The notes: generated from the letters alone by a model not told the origin. 64,000 nt of DNA from Candidimonas nitroreducens (GCF_002209565.1 NZ_NJIH01000001.1:186001-250000); one strand, 5' to 3'; positions 1 to 8,194 are shown, counted from the first letter of the stretch. Translations and numbers: made by a program.

Positions 1-26
1 GAGGGAAGGGCGGAAGTAGGGCTGCA

Positions 27-80
27 CGGTGTCATGGGGCCGGTTGTTTTCAACTTGACAATACAAACCGGCCGACACCG
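27..80 (-). other. Long hairpin downstream of fluoride aptamer 1
   Basis: CGGTGTC (27-33) and GGCCGGTT (38-45) pair with the contiguous AACCGGCCGACACCG (66-80). This gives about 15 base pairs with a four-base bulge and a 20-base loop. It lies 38 bases downstream of the leftward aptamer. It could be the expression platform or a structured leader. No T-run follows, so a simple intrinsic terminator is not supported. No start codon of the outward gene could be fixed before the edge. Confidence 0.4.
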
Positions 81-117
81 CGAGGCAAACAGTTTCCTGC
101 AGTTCCGCACCGGGATC

Positions 118-175
118 ATGCAGGCATCATCATCCGGCTGAGCGCCGGCGTTTATCGGAGGAATGCCATCTCCGT
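118..175 (-). ncRNA. Fluoride riboswitch aptamer 1 (leftward)
   Basis: Read on the minus strand, this stretch carries the crcB-motif core: GGAGATGGCATTCCTCC, then AAACGCC, a GCCGG/CCGGC-like stem, and GATGATGATGCCTGC. These are the conserved blocks of the fluoride aptamer (RF01734). It faces left, so the regulated gene lies outside the window; the sequence cannot say which gene, but fluoride exporters are the usual targets. It is back to back with aptamer 2, with starts about 145 bp apart. A minus-strand promoter sits just upstream. Confidence 0.92.
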
Positions 176-184
176 AAGCAATTC

Positions 185-213
185 ATTGTATCAACGTGAC
201 TATGGCAGCGCAA
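185..213 (-). promoter_or_regulatory. Promoter of the leftward fluoride-riboswitch transcript
   Basis: On the minus strand TTGCGC (208-213) is followed after 17 bp by TACAAT (185-190), five of six bases to the consensus. TG occurs one base upstream, giving an extended -10. Transcription would start about 178, just before the aptamer at 175. The spacing fit is direct; activity is inferred. Confidence 0.55.
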
Positions 214-284
214 TTTGAAAATGCACGCACGCATGCCACTGTTGCGCAGATCTGTCGCAGCGCCTGCGACGCGCTTACAGCGCA

Positions 285-313
285 TTGCGCAAACGCAGAC
301 AGCCCTGTAAACT
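285..313 (+). promoter_or_regulatory. Promoter of the Hyf-like operon
   Basis: TTGCGC (285-290) is followed after 17 bp by TAAACT (308-313), so transcription would begin about 320, right at the 5' side of aptamer 2. The same -35 hexamer and 17-bp spacing occur in the divergent promoter. The -10 is a four of six match, so this is moderate evidence only. Confidence 0.4.
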
Positions 314-321
314 TGGCCGCA

Positions 322-376
322 AAGGAGATGGCATTCCTCCTGTAAACCGCCACCATACCGGCTAATGATGCCTACC
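322..376 (+). ncRNA. Fluoride riboswitch aptamer 2 (Hyf-like operon)
   Basis: GGAGATGGCATTCCTCC (324-340) is followed by AACCGCC and then GGCTAATGATGCCTAC (360-375), the conserved crcB-motif blocks. It lies 153 bp upstream of the first membrane subunit of the hydrogenase-like complex. That ties the whole operon (529-8085) to intracellular fluoride. No clear terminator hairpin follows, so control may be translational. The ATG triplets inside the aptamer open a spurious reading frame that I do not count as a gene. Confidence 0.93.
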
Positions 377-410
377 TGTTCTTGCCTCCCATACGGGAAA
401 AGGATTGGTC

Positions 411-515
411 ATGCCGGTGTTCAATGTCCCCATAAGTCCCCAGTCTCCATGCCCACGCAGCGCTCGTCCGCGCGGCGTATTGCGCGGCAGCGCGTATTTG
501 CGGCGCATGCCCTAA
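411..515 (+). CDS. Possible 34-aa leader peptide
   Basis: A short frame starts at ATG 411, with AGGA at 401-404 as a plausible ribosome site, and ends at TAA 513-515, 13 bp before the HyfC-like start. The peptide is basic and proline/arginine-rich, with no membrane segment. It could be a leader coupled to the next gene, or chance. It sits between the fluoride aptamer and the first structural gene, the same place as the 44-aa frame after aptamer 3, which is why I list it. Confidence 0.2.
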   Translation: MPVFNVPISPQSPCPRSARPRGVLRGSAYLRRMP

Positions 516-528
516 GCGGAGTTGCGGC

Positions 529-1473
529 ATGGTACGGGACGTCTTGCTACAGATTGCTCAGGTTGCCACCGTCTTCATTTTCGCCCCTTTGCTGCAGGGC
601 CTGATCCTGCAGTGGCAGGAACGGGTGCAGCGTGCGCAGGGGCCCGGCATCTGGCAGCCTTACCGCGATTTGTGGAAGCTGTTCCACAAGGAAATCGTGG
701 TGCCGCAGACCGCCGGCTTCATCTACTGGCTGGCGCCGATACTGGCCTTCACCTGCATGCTGACGGTGCCGATACTGATACCGGTGCTGACCAATTACCC
801 GCTGCCGCAGTCCGATATGGGCGACCTGCTGGGCGGGGGCTTCGTGCTGACGCTGGGTGCGTTCATGATTTCGCTGGCGGGCCTGGATTCGGGCAGCGCC
901 TACGGCGGCATAGGCTCGTCGCGCTCGGTCATGCTGGGCATCCTGGCCGAGCCCACGCTGATCCTGGTGTTCGTCGGTATTACGCTGCTGGCCAAGTCCA
1001 TGCTGCCGTTCGTGGTCAACCACCTGCTGGTGCAGCAGCCCGAAGTCTACTGGGGCCCGGCGCATCTATTCCTGGTGGCCGCCTTCTTCATCCTGCTGCT
1101 GGTCGAAACCGACAGGTTGCCCATTCATTCCAGTACCCACATCGAGGTCTACATGATCGAGGAGGCCCGCATCCTGGAGTATTCCGGCCCGCTGCTGGCG
1201 CTGCTGAAATGGGGCTCGATGATGAAGCAGTTCATCCTGTACACGATATTTTGCAATGTGCTGGTGCTGCCCTGGGGGCTTTCATACAAGGGCGAGGCGC
1301 TGGGCGTGCTGGGCGCGCTGCTGGCGCTGGGCCTGAAATTCATGCTGGTGTCGCTGGTCGTGGTGTTCGTCGAAACGGCCCAATCCAGGCTGCGCTACTA
1401 CCGGTACCAGGAACCCTTGGCGGCATCGTTCCTGCTGGCCATACTGGCCATCGTCGCCAACCAGGTGAGGTGA
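529..1473 (+). CDS. HyfC/HycD/NuoH-like membrane subunit
   Basis: The 314-aa protein has about eight hydrophobic segments and is the complex I NuoH / hydrogenase-4 HyfC type. Residues 32-54 carry the family's cytoplasmic loop (RVQRAQGPGIWQP followed by KLFHKE). A second conserved stretch with GSSR and an acidic residue follows near residue 130, and EEARILEYSG lies near 210. NuoH-type subunits anchor the soluble FeS arm to the ion-pumping arm in the inner membrane. It is first in a six-gene operon under a fluoride riboswitch. The start has GGAG about 9 bp upstream. The family is secure; the substrate of the whole complex is not known. Confidence 0.88.
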   Translation: MVRDVLLQIAQVATVFIFAPLLQGLILQWQERVQRAQGPGIWQPYRDLWKLFHKEIVVPQTAGFIYWLAPILAFTCMLTVPILIPVLTNYPLPQSDMGDLLGGGFVLTLGAFMISLAGLDSGSAYGGIGSSRSVMLGILAEPTLILVFVGITLLAKSMLPFVVNHLLVQQPEVYWGPAHLFLVAAFFILLLVETDRLPIHSSTHIEVYMIEEARILEYSGPLLALLKWGSMMKQFILYTIFCNVLVLPWGLSYKGEALGVLGALLALGLKFMLVSLVVVFVETAQSRLRYYRYQEPLAASFLLAILAIVANQVR

Positions 1474-1477
1474 AGCC

Positions 1478-2158
1478 ATGCTTGCCGCCCATTTGCCGCC
1501 CCTGGCCGAATCGCTGTTCAGCCTGTTGGCGATCTGCAGCCTGCTGTTGGCCTTCGTCATGCTGGGGTCGCGCTGGCTCAAGGACTACCTCATCGCCTTT
1601 GCCGCCGAGTCCTGGCTGATCGCGATTCTTTCGGCGGCGGTGGGCTACTACGGGCATTACACCGAGCTCTATCTGATCGCCGTGCTTACCGCGCTGTTTC
1701 GCGGCGTGGTACTGCCGTGGATGATCCTGCGCGTGGTCGTGCGCCTGGACGTCGACCGTGAACTGCACGAACGCCTCTCGCCCAGCAAGAGCCTGGTCAT
1801 AGGCGGGTTGTTGACTCTGTTCGCCTTCGTGGTGTCCAACCACCTGGCTCTGGATCTCGGCGTGACCGGCACGATCGCCGTGCTGGCCCTGACCGTGATG
1901 CTGTCGATGAAGCTGATCGGCTTCCTGATGCTGAGCGTGCGCGGCGAGGCCATCAGCCAGGTGCTGGGGCTGCTGGTGCTGGAGAACGGCATATTCCTGG
2001 GCAGCCAGATCCTGGTTCCGGGCATGCCTCTGCTGATCGAGCTGGTGATTCTGTTCGACCTGCTGGTGGTGGTGGCGTGTTTCGGCATTCTGGTGCGCTA
2101 CCTGGCGGCACACGCGGGCGCCACCAATGCCCGCGCCTTGCGCAAACTGGTGGGGTGA
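1478..2158 (+). CDS. HyfE-like (NuoK-related) membrane subunit
   Basis: The 226-aa protein is almost entirely transmembrane. It ends in the HyfE-typical segment QVLGLLVLENGIF, in which the Glu-Asn pair in the membrane is the family signature and is likely part of the ion path. Its length matches HyfE of hydrogenase-4 (about 216 aa) rather than the 100-aa NuoK. It begins 4 bp after the HyfC-like gene and ends 5 bp before the HyfF-like gene, so the three are almost certainly co-transcribed. It acts in the inner membrane as part of the proton- or sodium-translocating arm. Which ion is moved is unknown. Confidence 0.85.
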   Translation: MLAAHLPPLAESLFSLLAICSLLLAFVMLGSRWLKDYLIAFAAESWLIAILSAAVGYYGHYTELYLIAVLTALFRGVVLPWMILRVVVRLDVDRELHERLSPSKSLVIGGLLTLFAFVVSNHLALDLGVTGTIAVLALTVMLSMKLIGFLMLSVRGEAISQVLGLLVLENGIFLGSQILVPGMPLLIELVILFDLLVVVACFGILVRYLAAHAGATNARALRKLVG

Positions 2159-2163
2159 AGGCC

Positions 2164-3699
2164 ATGGGCATCGGGCTTTGCGTCGCCGTCATCCTGCTTG
2201 CACCGCTGGCCGCGGCGCTGCTCTGCACGATCGTGCGCCATGCCCGTGCCGCCGAGTTCATCAACCTGGCGGCGGCGCTGCTGGCATTCGCAGCCACGCT
2301 GCGGCTGCTGCCGCTGAGCCTGGCGGGGCCGCACTATCTGCTCTCCCGCTACATCGTGGTGGATCCCTTGGGCGCCTGGGTGGTGCTGTGCGTGGCCAGT
2401 GTGTATCTGCTGGGCTCCATCTATGCCATCGGCTACATGCGCAATGCCGGCGAAGACGCGCGCCTGCACCGCTTCTATGCGCTGTATGCCGGCTTCGGCC
2501 TGACCACGCTGGCCTGCCCCTTCATGAACAACGTCGGGGTGTACTGGATCGCCATCGAGCTGACCACCTTGGTGTCCACCTTCCTGGTGTGCTTCGAGCT
2601 GGACGGCGAGAGCATAGAGGCCGCCTGGAAGTACATCGTGGTCGTCTCGGCCGGCATCAGCCTGGCGCTGCTGGGCACTGTGCTCTATTACTGGGGCGGC
2701 AGCCTGGTGCTGGGGCCGACCTACGACATGACCTGGCAGGCCCTGCGCAGCGCTGCGCCGCATTTGAACCGGTCGATCGCAACGGCGTCGTTCCTGCTGG
2801 TCACCATAGGCTTCGGCACCAAGGTCGGGCTGGCCCCCATGCACACCTGGCTGCCGGATGCCCACAGCGAAGGCCCGGCGCCGGTTTCCGTAATGTTGTC
2901 GGGTGCGCTGCTGAACACCGCCATGATAGGCATCGCCCGCTACCTGCAGATCAGCGACGCCGCGCGTCTGGGCCCGATCCCCAGAACCGTGGTGGTCGTG
3001 CTGGGCGTGGCCTCGCTGTTCATCGCGGCGCTGTTCATCGTGCGCCAGACCAATGTCAAGCGCCTGATGGCCTATTCCAGCATCGAGCACATGGGCGTGC
3101 TGGCGCTAGGCTTCGGCTTCGGCGGCCCGCTGGGTGTGGCGGGCGCGCTTTACCACATGCTGAATCATTCGCTGAACAAGTCGCTGATGTTCTTCGGCGC
3201 CGGCAACGCGGTGCAGTCCTGGGGTACGCTGGACATCAAGTCCATACGCGAGGTGCCCAAGCGCTGGGGCGCGCCGGGCTGGCTGTGGCTGGCCGGTGCG
3301 GTGGCCATCACCGGCGCGCCTCCTTTCGGCCTGTTCCTGAGCGAGATCGTGATATTGCGTGCGGGCCTGGCAAGTAACAACGGCTGGGCGGTGTTCGCCA
3401 TGGCGGTGCTGCTCATCGTGATCTTCGCCGGCTTCCTGAACCATTTCCGGGCCATGTATTTCAGCCGCTCGGCGCCCGGCCAGGCCGTATCCGGCCAGAC
3501 TCTTGCCGCGGGGTATCAGTCCCGCGGCGCCCGCCCGGGCGGCGCGGGCAGCGGCGGGGCGCTCGCGCCGCTGCGCCTGTGGTGCGTGGTGCCGATGTGG
3601 CTGGCATTCGTCCCGCTGCTGGTCTTGGGGCTGTGGTGGCCGGATGCGATATTGCGCTTTTTCGCGGCAGCCGCGGCGGGCCTGGGAGCAGGGCCATGA
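2164..3699 (+). CDS. HyfF-like ion-translocating antiporter subunit
   Basis: This 511-aa multi-pass protein belongs to the NuoL/M/N - Mrp antiporter family. The family helix with KVGLAPMHTWLPDAHSEGPA lies around residues 221-240, and a second conserved stretch, KRLMAYSSIEHMG, lies near residue 300. HyfF proteins form one of the pumping modules of hydrogenase-4-type complexes. I chose ATG 2164, 5 bp after the preceding stop with GAAGG just upstream; an upstream start at 2077 would overlap the HyfE-like gene by 80 bp. Its stop overlaps the next start (ATGA). Function in ion transport is by family; fluoride control is from the riboswitch context. Confidence 0.86.
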   Translation: MGIGLCVAVILLAPLAAALLCTIVRHARAAEFINLAAALLAFAATLRLLPLSLAGPHYLLSRYIVVDPLGAWVVLCVASVYLLGSIYAIGYMRNAGEDARLHRFYALYAGFGLTTLACPFMNNVGVYWIAIELTTLVSTFLVCFELDGESIEAAWKYIVVVSAGISLALLGTVLYYWGGSLVLGPTYDMTWQALRSAAPHLNRSIATASFLLVTIGFGTKVGLAPMHTWLPDAHSEGPAPVSVMLSGALLNTAMIGIARYLQISDAARLGPIPRTVVVVLGVASLFIAALFIVRQTNVKRLMAYSSIEHMGVLALGFGFGGPLGVAGALYHMLNHSLNKSLMFFGAGNAVQSWGTLDIKSIREVPKRWGAPGWLWLAGAVAITGAPPFGLFLSEIVILRAGLASNNGWAVFAMAVLLIVIFAGFLNHFRAMYFSRSAPGQAVSGQTLAAGYQSRGARPGGAGSGGALAPLRLWCVVPMWLAFVPLLVLGLWWPDAILRFFAAAAAGLGAGP

Positions 3700-5192
3700 A
3701 CCCGCCGCGGATCGAAGACGTGGACACAGGCGAACTGACGGCTCGCTGCAAGCTGCTGGTGGAGCACAGCGGCACCATGCTGTTCGCCTATGCGTGGCTG
3801 CCGCCGCAGCGCGGCGGCCGGCCAGAGCTGCGCTATGTCGTGCAGGAAAGCACCACGGCGCCGCTGCGCATCTGGCGCTGCTGCCCGGATGCCCGCGGCG
3901 TGCCCAGCCTGGCAAGCCTACAGCCGCTGATGTCGTGGTACGAGCGCGAAATCACGGACATGTGTGGCCTGGCTTTCGAGAACCAGCCGCAGCCCGAGCC
4001 TTTGCTATTCCTGCCGGGCGCCAAGGTGGACGGCCCACCGCTGAATCCCTCGGGCCGCGAGCCACAATTGAGCTACCGCGCCGTGCCCTATGAGCTGCCC
4101 GAGATGTCGGGGCCGGATCGCGACGACATCCAGCAACTGCCGTTCGGGCCGGTGCGCGCGGGCGTCATCGAATCTGCGCAGTTCGTATTTTTCTATATTG
4201 GCGAGGCCATATTGCATTATCACGCCCAGCTGTTCTTCAAGCATCGAGGCATGGAAAAGCGCTTCGAAGGGCAATCGCCCGAGCTTGCGGTATTGCTGGC
4301 AGAGCGTGTGTCGGGCGTGGGCTCTGTGGCCCACGCCCTGGCCTACAGCCAGGCGGTGGAGGCCGCGGCCGGTTGCGTAGTACCCGAGCGCGCGCAGGCC
4401 CAAAGGCTGATTCTGGCCGAGCTGGAACGCCTCTACAACCACCTGCATTACCTGGCGCACCTCAGCCACACCACCACGCTCAAGGTGGGCGAGGCCGAAG
4501 GCCTCTACCTGGAAGAACTCGTCAAGCAGATCAACGGCAGGGTCTGCGGCAGCCGCCTGCTGCGCAGCGTGATTGTGCCCGGCGGCCTGCGCCGCGAGCT
4601 GTCGCTGCGCAACCTGGAGTCCGAGCTCGACGCGCTGCATAAACAAATTTCCACTTACACGCACATGCTGGAAAGCAGCACGCCGCACCTGGATCGGCTC
4701 ATTACCAACGGCATCCTCAGCGGCCGGGCCGCCTACGACCAAGGTGCCACGGGACCCATAGAACGCGCCAGCGGGCGCGAACGGGACTTGCGCAGCGACC
4801 AGGCCTATGGCGGCTACGAGTATTGGCCGGTACGCGTGGCCAAGGCGGCCGCCGGCGATGCCCACGCCAGGCAGCAGGTGCGGATTGCCGAGATCGAGCA
4901 CAGCCTGGAAGTGCTCAGCCACGCGCTGAACCAGATGCCGCGCGGGCCCGTGCGCAATCTGTGCGAGGCGCAGGCAGGTTCGGAAGGACTGGGCTGGGCC
5001 GAGTCGCCGCGCGGCGGCCTGTTCTACGCGGTGCACGTGGGCCGTGGCGGCCGCCTGGCGCGCGTCAAGATCAAGTCCCCCAGTTTTTCCAATTGGCGCG
5101 TATTCCCGTTTACCGTGCACGACAGCAACATGATGGATTACGCAATCAACGAAGCGAGCTTCGGCCTGACCATGGCCGGATGCGATCGCTGA
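3696..5192 (+). CDS. HyfG/HycE-like large subunit lacking NiFe ligands
   Basis: The 498-aa protein fuses a NuoC-like (30 kDa) N-terminal part (about 1-165) to a NuoD / NiFe-hydrogenase large-subunit-like part. In true NiFe enzymes two CxxC pairs bind the metal centre. Here the first reads ERVSGVGSVAH (203-213), with Ser206 and Gly209 in place of cysteines. The C-terminus ends SFGLTMAGCDR, without the DPCxxC pair. The protein therefore cannot hold a standard NiFe site and belongs with hydrogenase-related (Ehr-type) complexes. Its start overlaps the HyfF-like stop (ATGA). It probably docks to the FeS protein encoded next. Its electron donor or acceptor, if any, is unknown. Confidence 0.85.
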   Translation: MNPPRIEDVDTGELTARCKLLVEHSGTMLFAYAWLPPQRGGRPELRYVVQESTTAPLRIWRCCPDARGVPSLASLQPLMSWYEREITDMCGLAFENQPQPEPLLFLPGAKVDGPPLNPSGREPQLSYRAVPYELPEMSGPDRDDIQQLPFGPVRAGVIESAQFVFFYIGEAILHYHAQLFFKHRGMEKRFEGQSPELAVLLAERVSGVGSVAHALAYSQAVEAAAGCVVPERAQAQRLILAELERLYNHLHYLAHLSHTTTLKVGEAEGLYLEELVKQINGRVCGSRLLRSVIVPGGLRRELSLRNLESELDALHKQISTYTHMLESSTPHLDRLITNGILSGRAAYDQGATGPIERASGRERDLRSDQAYGGYEYWPVRVAKAAAGDAHARQQVRIAEIEHSLEVLSHALNQMPRGPVRNLCEAQAGSEGLGWAESPRGGLFYAVHVGRGGRLARVKIKSPSFSNWRVFPFTVHDSNMMDYAINEASFGLTMAGCDR

Positions 5193-5220
5193 TTCGCTGT
5201 ATCGGTGTGGCAGCGAATCA
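5190..5220 (+). other. Intercistronic hairpin in the Hyf-like operon
   Basis: TGATTCGCTG (5190-5199) pairs perfectly with CAGCGAATCA (5211-5220) around an 11-base loop, starting on the stop codon of the large-subunit gene. It lies in the only sizeable gap (96 bp) of an otherwise tightly packed operon. No T-run follows. It may set transcript stability or stoichiometry. Confidence 0.45.
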
Positions 5221-5288
5221 CGAGACGTCGGCAGGGAAAAAGCGGGGCGCATTCCACACCGGCGGGCTCTGGACTACAGGAGAATGTC

Positions 5289-6107
5289 ATGCCCTTGTGG
5301 ACACTGTATGGCCTGATGCAAGGCAAGGCCAGCACGGCCTGGCCGCACTCCGGCGACGAAGGCCAGGAGGGCGTGCTGGGCATGCCGCGCTACGACCCCG
5401 CGCTGTGCGAGGACGGCTGCCGGCGCTGTGTGGATGCCTGTATGCCGCACGCCATCAGCTTGGCCGCCGATGGAGCGCAAGAACGGCTCGAGGTGGATTA
5501 CGGGCGCTGCATCGTGTGCCAGGCCTGTGTCGAGGCCTGCCCCAGCGGCGCCTTCAGCGCTTCGGGCGACTGGGCTTTCGGCGTGCGCCGGCGCGCCGAC
5601 CTGGTGTGGGCGCAGGCGCTGGCCTCGCACGAGGCGGGACAGCTCAGGCATGAGATCCGCCGCGTCTTCGGCCGCAGCCTGCACGTACGCCACGTCGATG
5701 CGGGTTCCTGCAATGGCTGCGAGTCGGAACTGCAGGCCTTGAACAACCCTTTCTACAACTTGCACCGGCTGGGCATCTTCTTTACGCCTTCGCCGCGCTT
5801 CGCCGATCTGCTGCTGGTGACCGGGCCGGTTACCTATGCCATGCGCGATCCCTTGCTGGAAACCTACGAAGCCATGCCGGCGCCGAAGTTCGTCATGGCC
5901 ATGGGAACCTGTGCGGTGTCTGGTGGCATCAATGGCGGCGGCTATGCCTGCGGCAATGGGCTGGAAGGCGTGCTGCCCGTCGACATCTATCTGCCGGGCT
6001 GCCCGCCCAACCCGGCCGCCATCATCCAGGCCTTGCTGCTGCTGCTCGGGCGCGGCGCGCAGCAGGTGCATGCGGGCCGCATGGATAGAGGAGGCCGGGA
6101 TGGCTGA
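5289..6107 (+). CDS. Ferredoxin-NuoB fusion (HyfH-HyfI-like)
   Basis: The 272-aa protein joins two subunits that are usually separate. Residues 36-90 form a two-cluster ferredoxin (HyfH/NuoI-like) with cysteines 40, 44, 47, 51 and 74, 77, 80, 84. From about 125 onward it is the NuoB/HyfI small subunit, with the four proximal-cluster cysteines in place (CNGC 141-144, GTC 208, PGCPP 238). So the electron wire up to the active-site face is intact even though the large subunit lacks NiFe ligands. ATG 5289 is chosen for its AGGAG at 5278-5282; an in-frame upstream start has no such site. The next gene overlaps it by 8 bp. Confidence 0.87.
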   Translation: MPLWTLYGLMQGKASTAWPHSGDEGQEGVLGMPRYDPALCEDGCRRCVDACMPHAISLAADGAQERLEVDYGRCIVCQACVEACPSGAFSASGDWAFGVRRRADLVWAQALASHEAGQLRHEIRRVFGRSLHVRHVDAGSCNGCESELQALNNPFYNLHRLGIFFTPSPRFADLLLVTGPVTYAMRDPLLETYEAMPAPKFVMAMGTCAVSGGINGGGYACGNGLEGVLPVDIYLPGCPPNPAAIIQALLLLLGRGAQQVHAGRMDRGGRDG

Positions 6108-8085
6108 AGGGTTTTTTATTATTTTCGTCCTGCTGGCCGCGGGCCTGCTGGCGGCGCTATGTAGCCAGACGACGGCGGCCCGCTGGCTGATCGCCGCCGG
6201 CGCCGCCTGGGCCGCGATTCAGGCCGCCTGGGCGCTGCATGCGGGCGCGCAGGGGTTCAGCCTGCCCATGGCGCTGGCCGGCCAGCCCCTGCGTTTCGCC
6301 TATTCCACCGATGCGCTCTGGCTGATGCTGTTCGGATTCGCGCCGGCCGCGCTGGCCGCGGCCTTGTGCACCCCGGCGCGGCAGGGTTCGGCCGGATGGC
6401 TGTTCGGGGTCGCCGTGTCTTTGCTCGGCGCTCTGGGCGTGTATGGCGCACAAGACGCCTATGCATTCCTGATCGCCTGGGAGCTCATGAGCCTGGGCGG
6501 CGCGGTGATGCTGCTGTCGGAATCGCTGTCGGCCCAGTCCGGGCAGGTCAGCCTGTTCATGCTGGCGCTGCTGGAAGTGGGCGCCGTGGCCTTGCTGCTG
6601 GCCTGCCTCATCCTGGGCCGTGCCGCCCATGGCGGCATGGACTTCGCGCAATTTTCCGCGGCCGCGCGGGGCATGTCGGGCGGCCTGGAGCTATTCGTGG
6701 GCCTGCTGCTGCTGGTGGGCTTCGGCGCCAAGCTCGGCCTGCTGCCATTCTATGAATGGTTCGCGGATGCCTACGCCGCGGGCAGCGGCGCCTCGGGAGC
6801 CATATTGTCGGGGGTGGTGCTCAATGCCGCCTTCTTCGCGCTGGCGCGCGGGCTCGTCCAATGGCTGCCCGGCAGCGGCCTGTGGCTGCTGGTGCTGGGC
6901 GCAGTGGTAACGGCGATCGGTGTGCTTTCGGCCATTTTTACCGTGCTGCACGCGCTGCAGCAAAACGATTGGCGCGCGCTCTTGTCGTTGTCCACGGCGG
7001 AGAACGCCTCGGTTGCGGTAACGGCCCTGGGAGCCTGCCTCATATTCCGCGAAAACGGCCATGCCGATCTGGCGGCGCTCGCCTGGACGGTCGCCTTTCT
7101 GCATCTGGCGGGCCACGCGTTGGCCAAGGGCGGGCTGTTCCTGTGTGCCGACGGCATATACCGTGCGGTCGGCCACTACACCATCGTGCAGCGCGGCTGG
7201 CTGCGCCGCGCCGGGCTGGCATTGGGCGTGGGCGCGCTGTGCTGCGCGATGAGCCTGGCCGCAATACCTCCGCAAATGGGCTTCGTCAGCGAATGGTTCG
7301 CGTTCCAGACCGTATTCCAGGGCTTCCATCTCGACGACTTGGGCAGCAAGCTGATCCTGGCACTTGCCGGCGCCGGGCTGGCTCTTACCGCGGCGGTAGC
7401 GCTTGCTACTTTCATTAAGCTGTTCGGGGTCGGCCTGCTGGGTGCGCGCCCGGCGGAGGATCGGCAGCCGTTCCCCAGGCGCTACGGCTGGTGTGTGCTG
7501 GCGCTGGGTCTGGGCGTGCTGGTATGCGCCGCCGGCCTGCCGATCTGGATCAGGGCGCTGGACGACGTCGACTTCGCGATCTTCGGGGCCCATGGCGCCG
7601 CGGCCATGGCTGACAACTGGATACTGGTGCCGCTGACCAATACCTTCGCCTTTATATCGCCGTCGAAGCTGGTGGTCGCCATGCCGCTGCTGGCCATCAT
7701 CCCGCTGCTGTTGCTGTGGGTCGGCTGGCGCCGCAGGCCCAGGCAGGCGCGAGTCTGGTACGGCGGCATGATCGAAGACCCACAGCGCGCCGCCACCACT
7801 TCGCTCAGTTTCGCCAATGCCTTGCGCAACTATTACAGCTTCATATATCGCCCGGTGCAAAGCGCCGTGCGTACGCACGGCGCCAACATGTACTTCCTGC
7901 AAAGCCTGGATTTCCACCACGACGTGACCAATATGTTCGAAACATCGCTATTCGATCCGGCACGGAATTTCGTCTGGCGTCTGGCGGGCGGCTTGAGGCG
8001 CTTGCAATCCGGCGACTTGAATTTTTATCTATCGTTCATCGGCATCTTGCTGGCGGCGATACTGTTTCTGACTCTGTGGCAGTAG
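6100..8085 (+). CDS. HyfB-like large ion-translocating subunit
   Basis: The 661-aa protein is the second NuoL/M/N-type antiporter module of the operon, matching HyfB/HycC in length. A family helix reads KLGLLPFYEWFADAYA near residue 211. The C-terminal 150 residues add the extended HyfB tail, with a further membrane helix at the very end. GAGGAGG lies 6-12 bp upstream of ATG 6100, which overlaps the previous gene by 8 bp (ATGGCTGA). It is the last gene of the fluoride-riboswitch operon, which lacks genes for formate dehydrogenase and for hydrogenase maturation. Ion specificity cannot be read from the sequence. Confidence 0.86.
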   Translation: MAEGFFIIFVLLAAGLLAALCSQTTAARWLIAAGAAWAAIQAAWALHAGAQGFSLPMALAGQPLRFAYSTDALWLMLFGFAPAALAAALCTPARQGSAGWLFGVAVSLLGALGVYGAQDAYAFLIAWELMSLGGAVMLLSESLSAQSGQVSLFMLALLEVGAVALLLACLILGRAAHGGMDFAQFSAAARGMSGGLELFVGLLLLVGFGAKLGLLPFYEWFADAYAAGSGASGAILSGVVLNAAFFALARGLVQWLPGSGLWLLVLGAVVTAIGVLSAIFTVLHALQQNDWRALLSLSTAENASVAVTALGACLIFRENGHADLAALAWTVAFLHLAGHALAKGGLFLCADGIYRAVGHYTIVQRGWLRRAGLALGVGALCCAMSLAAIPPQMGFVSEWFAFQTVFQGFHLDDLGSKLILALAGAGLALTAAVALATFIKLFGVGLLGARPAEDRQPFPRRYGWCVLALGLGVLVCAAGLPIWIRALDDVDFAIFGAHGAAAMADNWILVPLTNTFAFISPSKLVVAMPLLAIIPLLLLWVGWRRRPRQARVWYGGMIEDPQRAATTSLSFANALRNYYSFIYRPVQSAVRTHGANMYFLQSLDFHHDVTNMFETSLFDPARNFVWRLAGGLRRLQSGDLNFYLSFIGILLAAILFLTLWQ

Positions 8086-8157
8086 CTTGCGGCGCAAGGT
8101 TGCTGCGAGGGCCATTTCAGCGTTCATGCAACGGCGGCGCGTCGGGCTACGGAAGCA

Positions 8158-8194
8158 GCACTGTTGCGGCAGTATCTGGGTGCCGCAACAGTGC
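8158..8194 (+). terminator. Perfect 14-bp hairpin ending the Hyf-like operon
   Basis: GCACTGTTGCGGCA (8158-8171) pairs without mismatch with TGCCGCAACAGTGC (8181-8194) around a 9-base loop. It lies 73 bp after the HyfB-like stop and 40 bp before the next promoter. The stem is strong, but only ATTTG follows rather than a T-run, so it may be a Rho-assisted stop or a 3'-end stabiliser. Confidence 0.5.

Noticed and set aside
365-604. 79-codon frame beginning at ATG inside fluoride aptamer 2
   Set aside because: Its start is part of the conserved aptamer (TGATGCC), it runs into the HyfC-like gene in another frame and has no ribosome site.
3696-5192. A true NiFe hydrogenase large subunit
   Set aside because: Both cysteine pairs that hold the metal are replaced, and no maturation genes are near, so hydrogenase activity is not supported.
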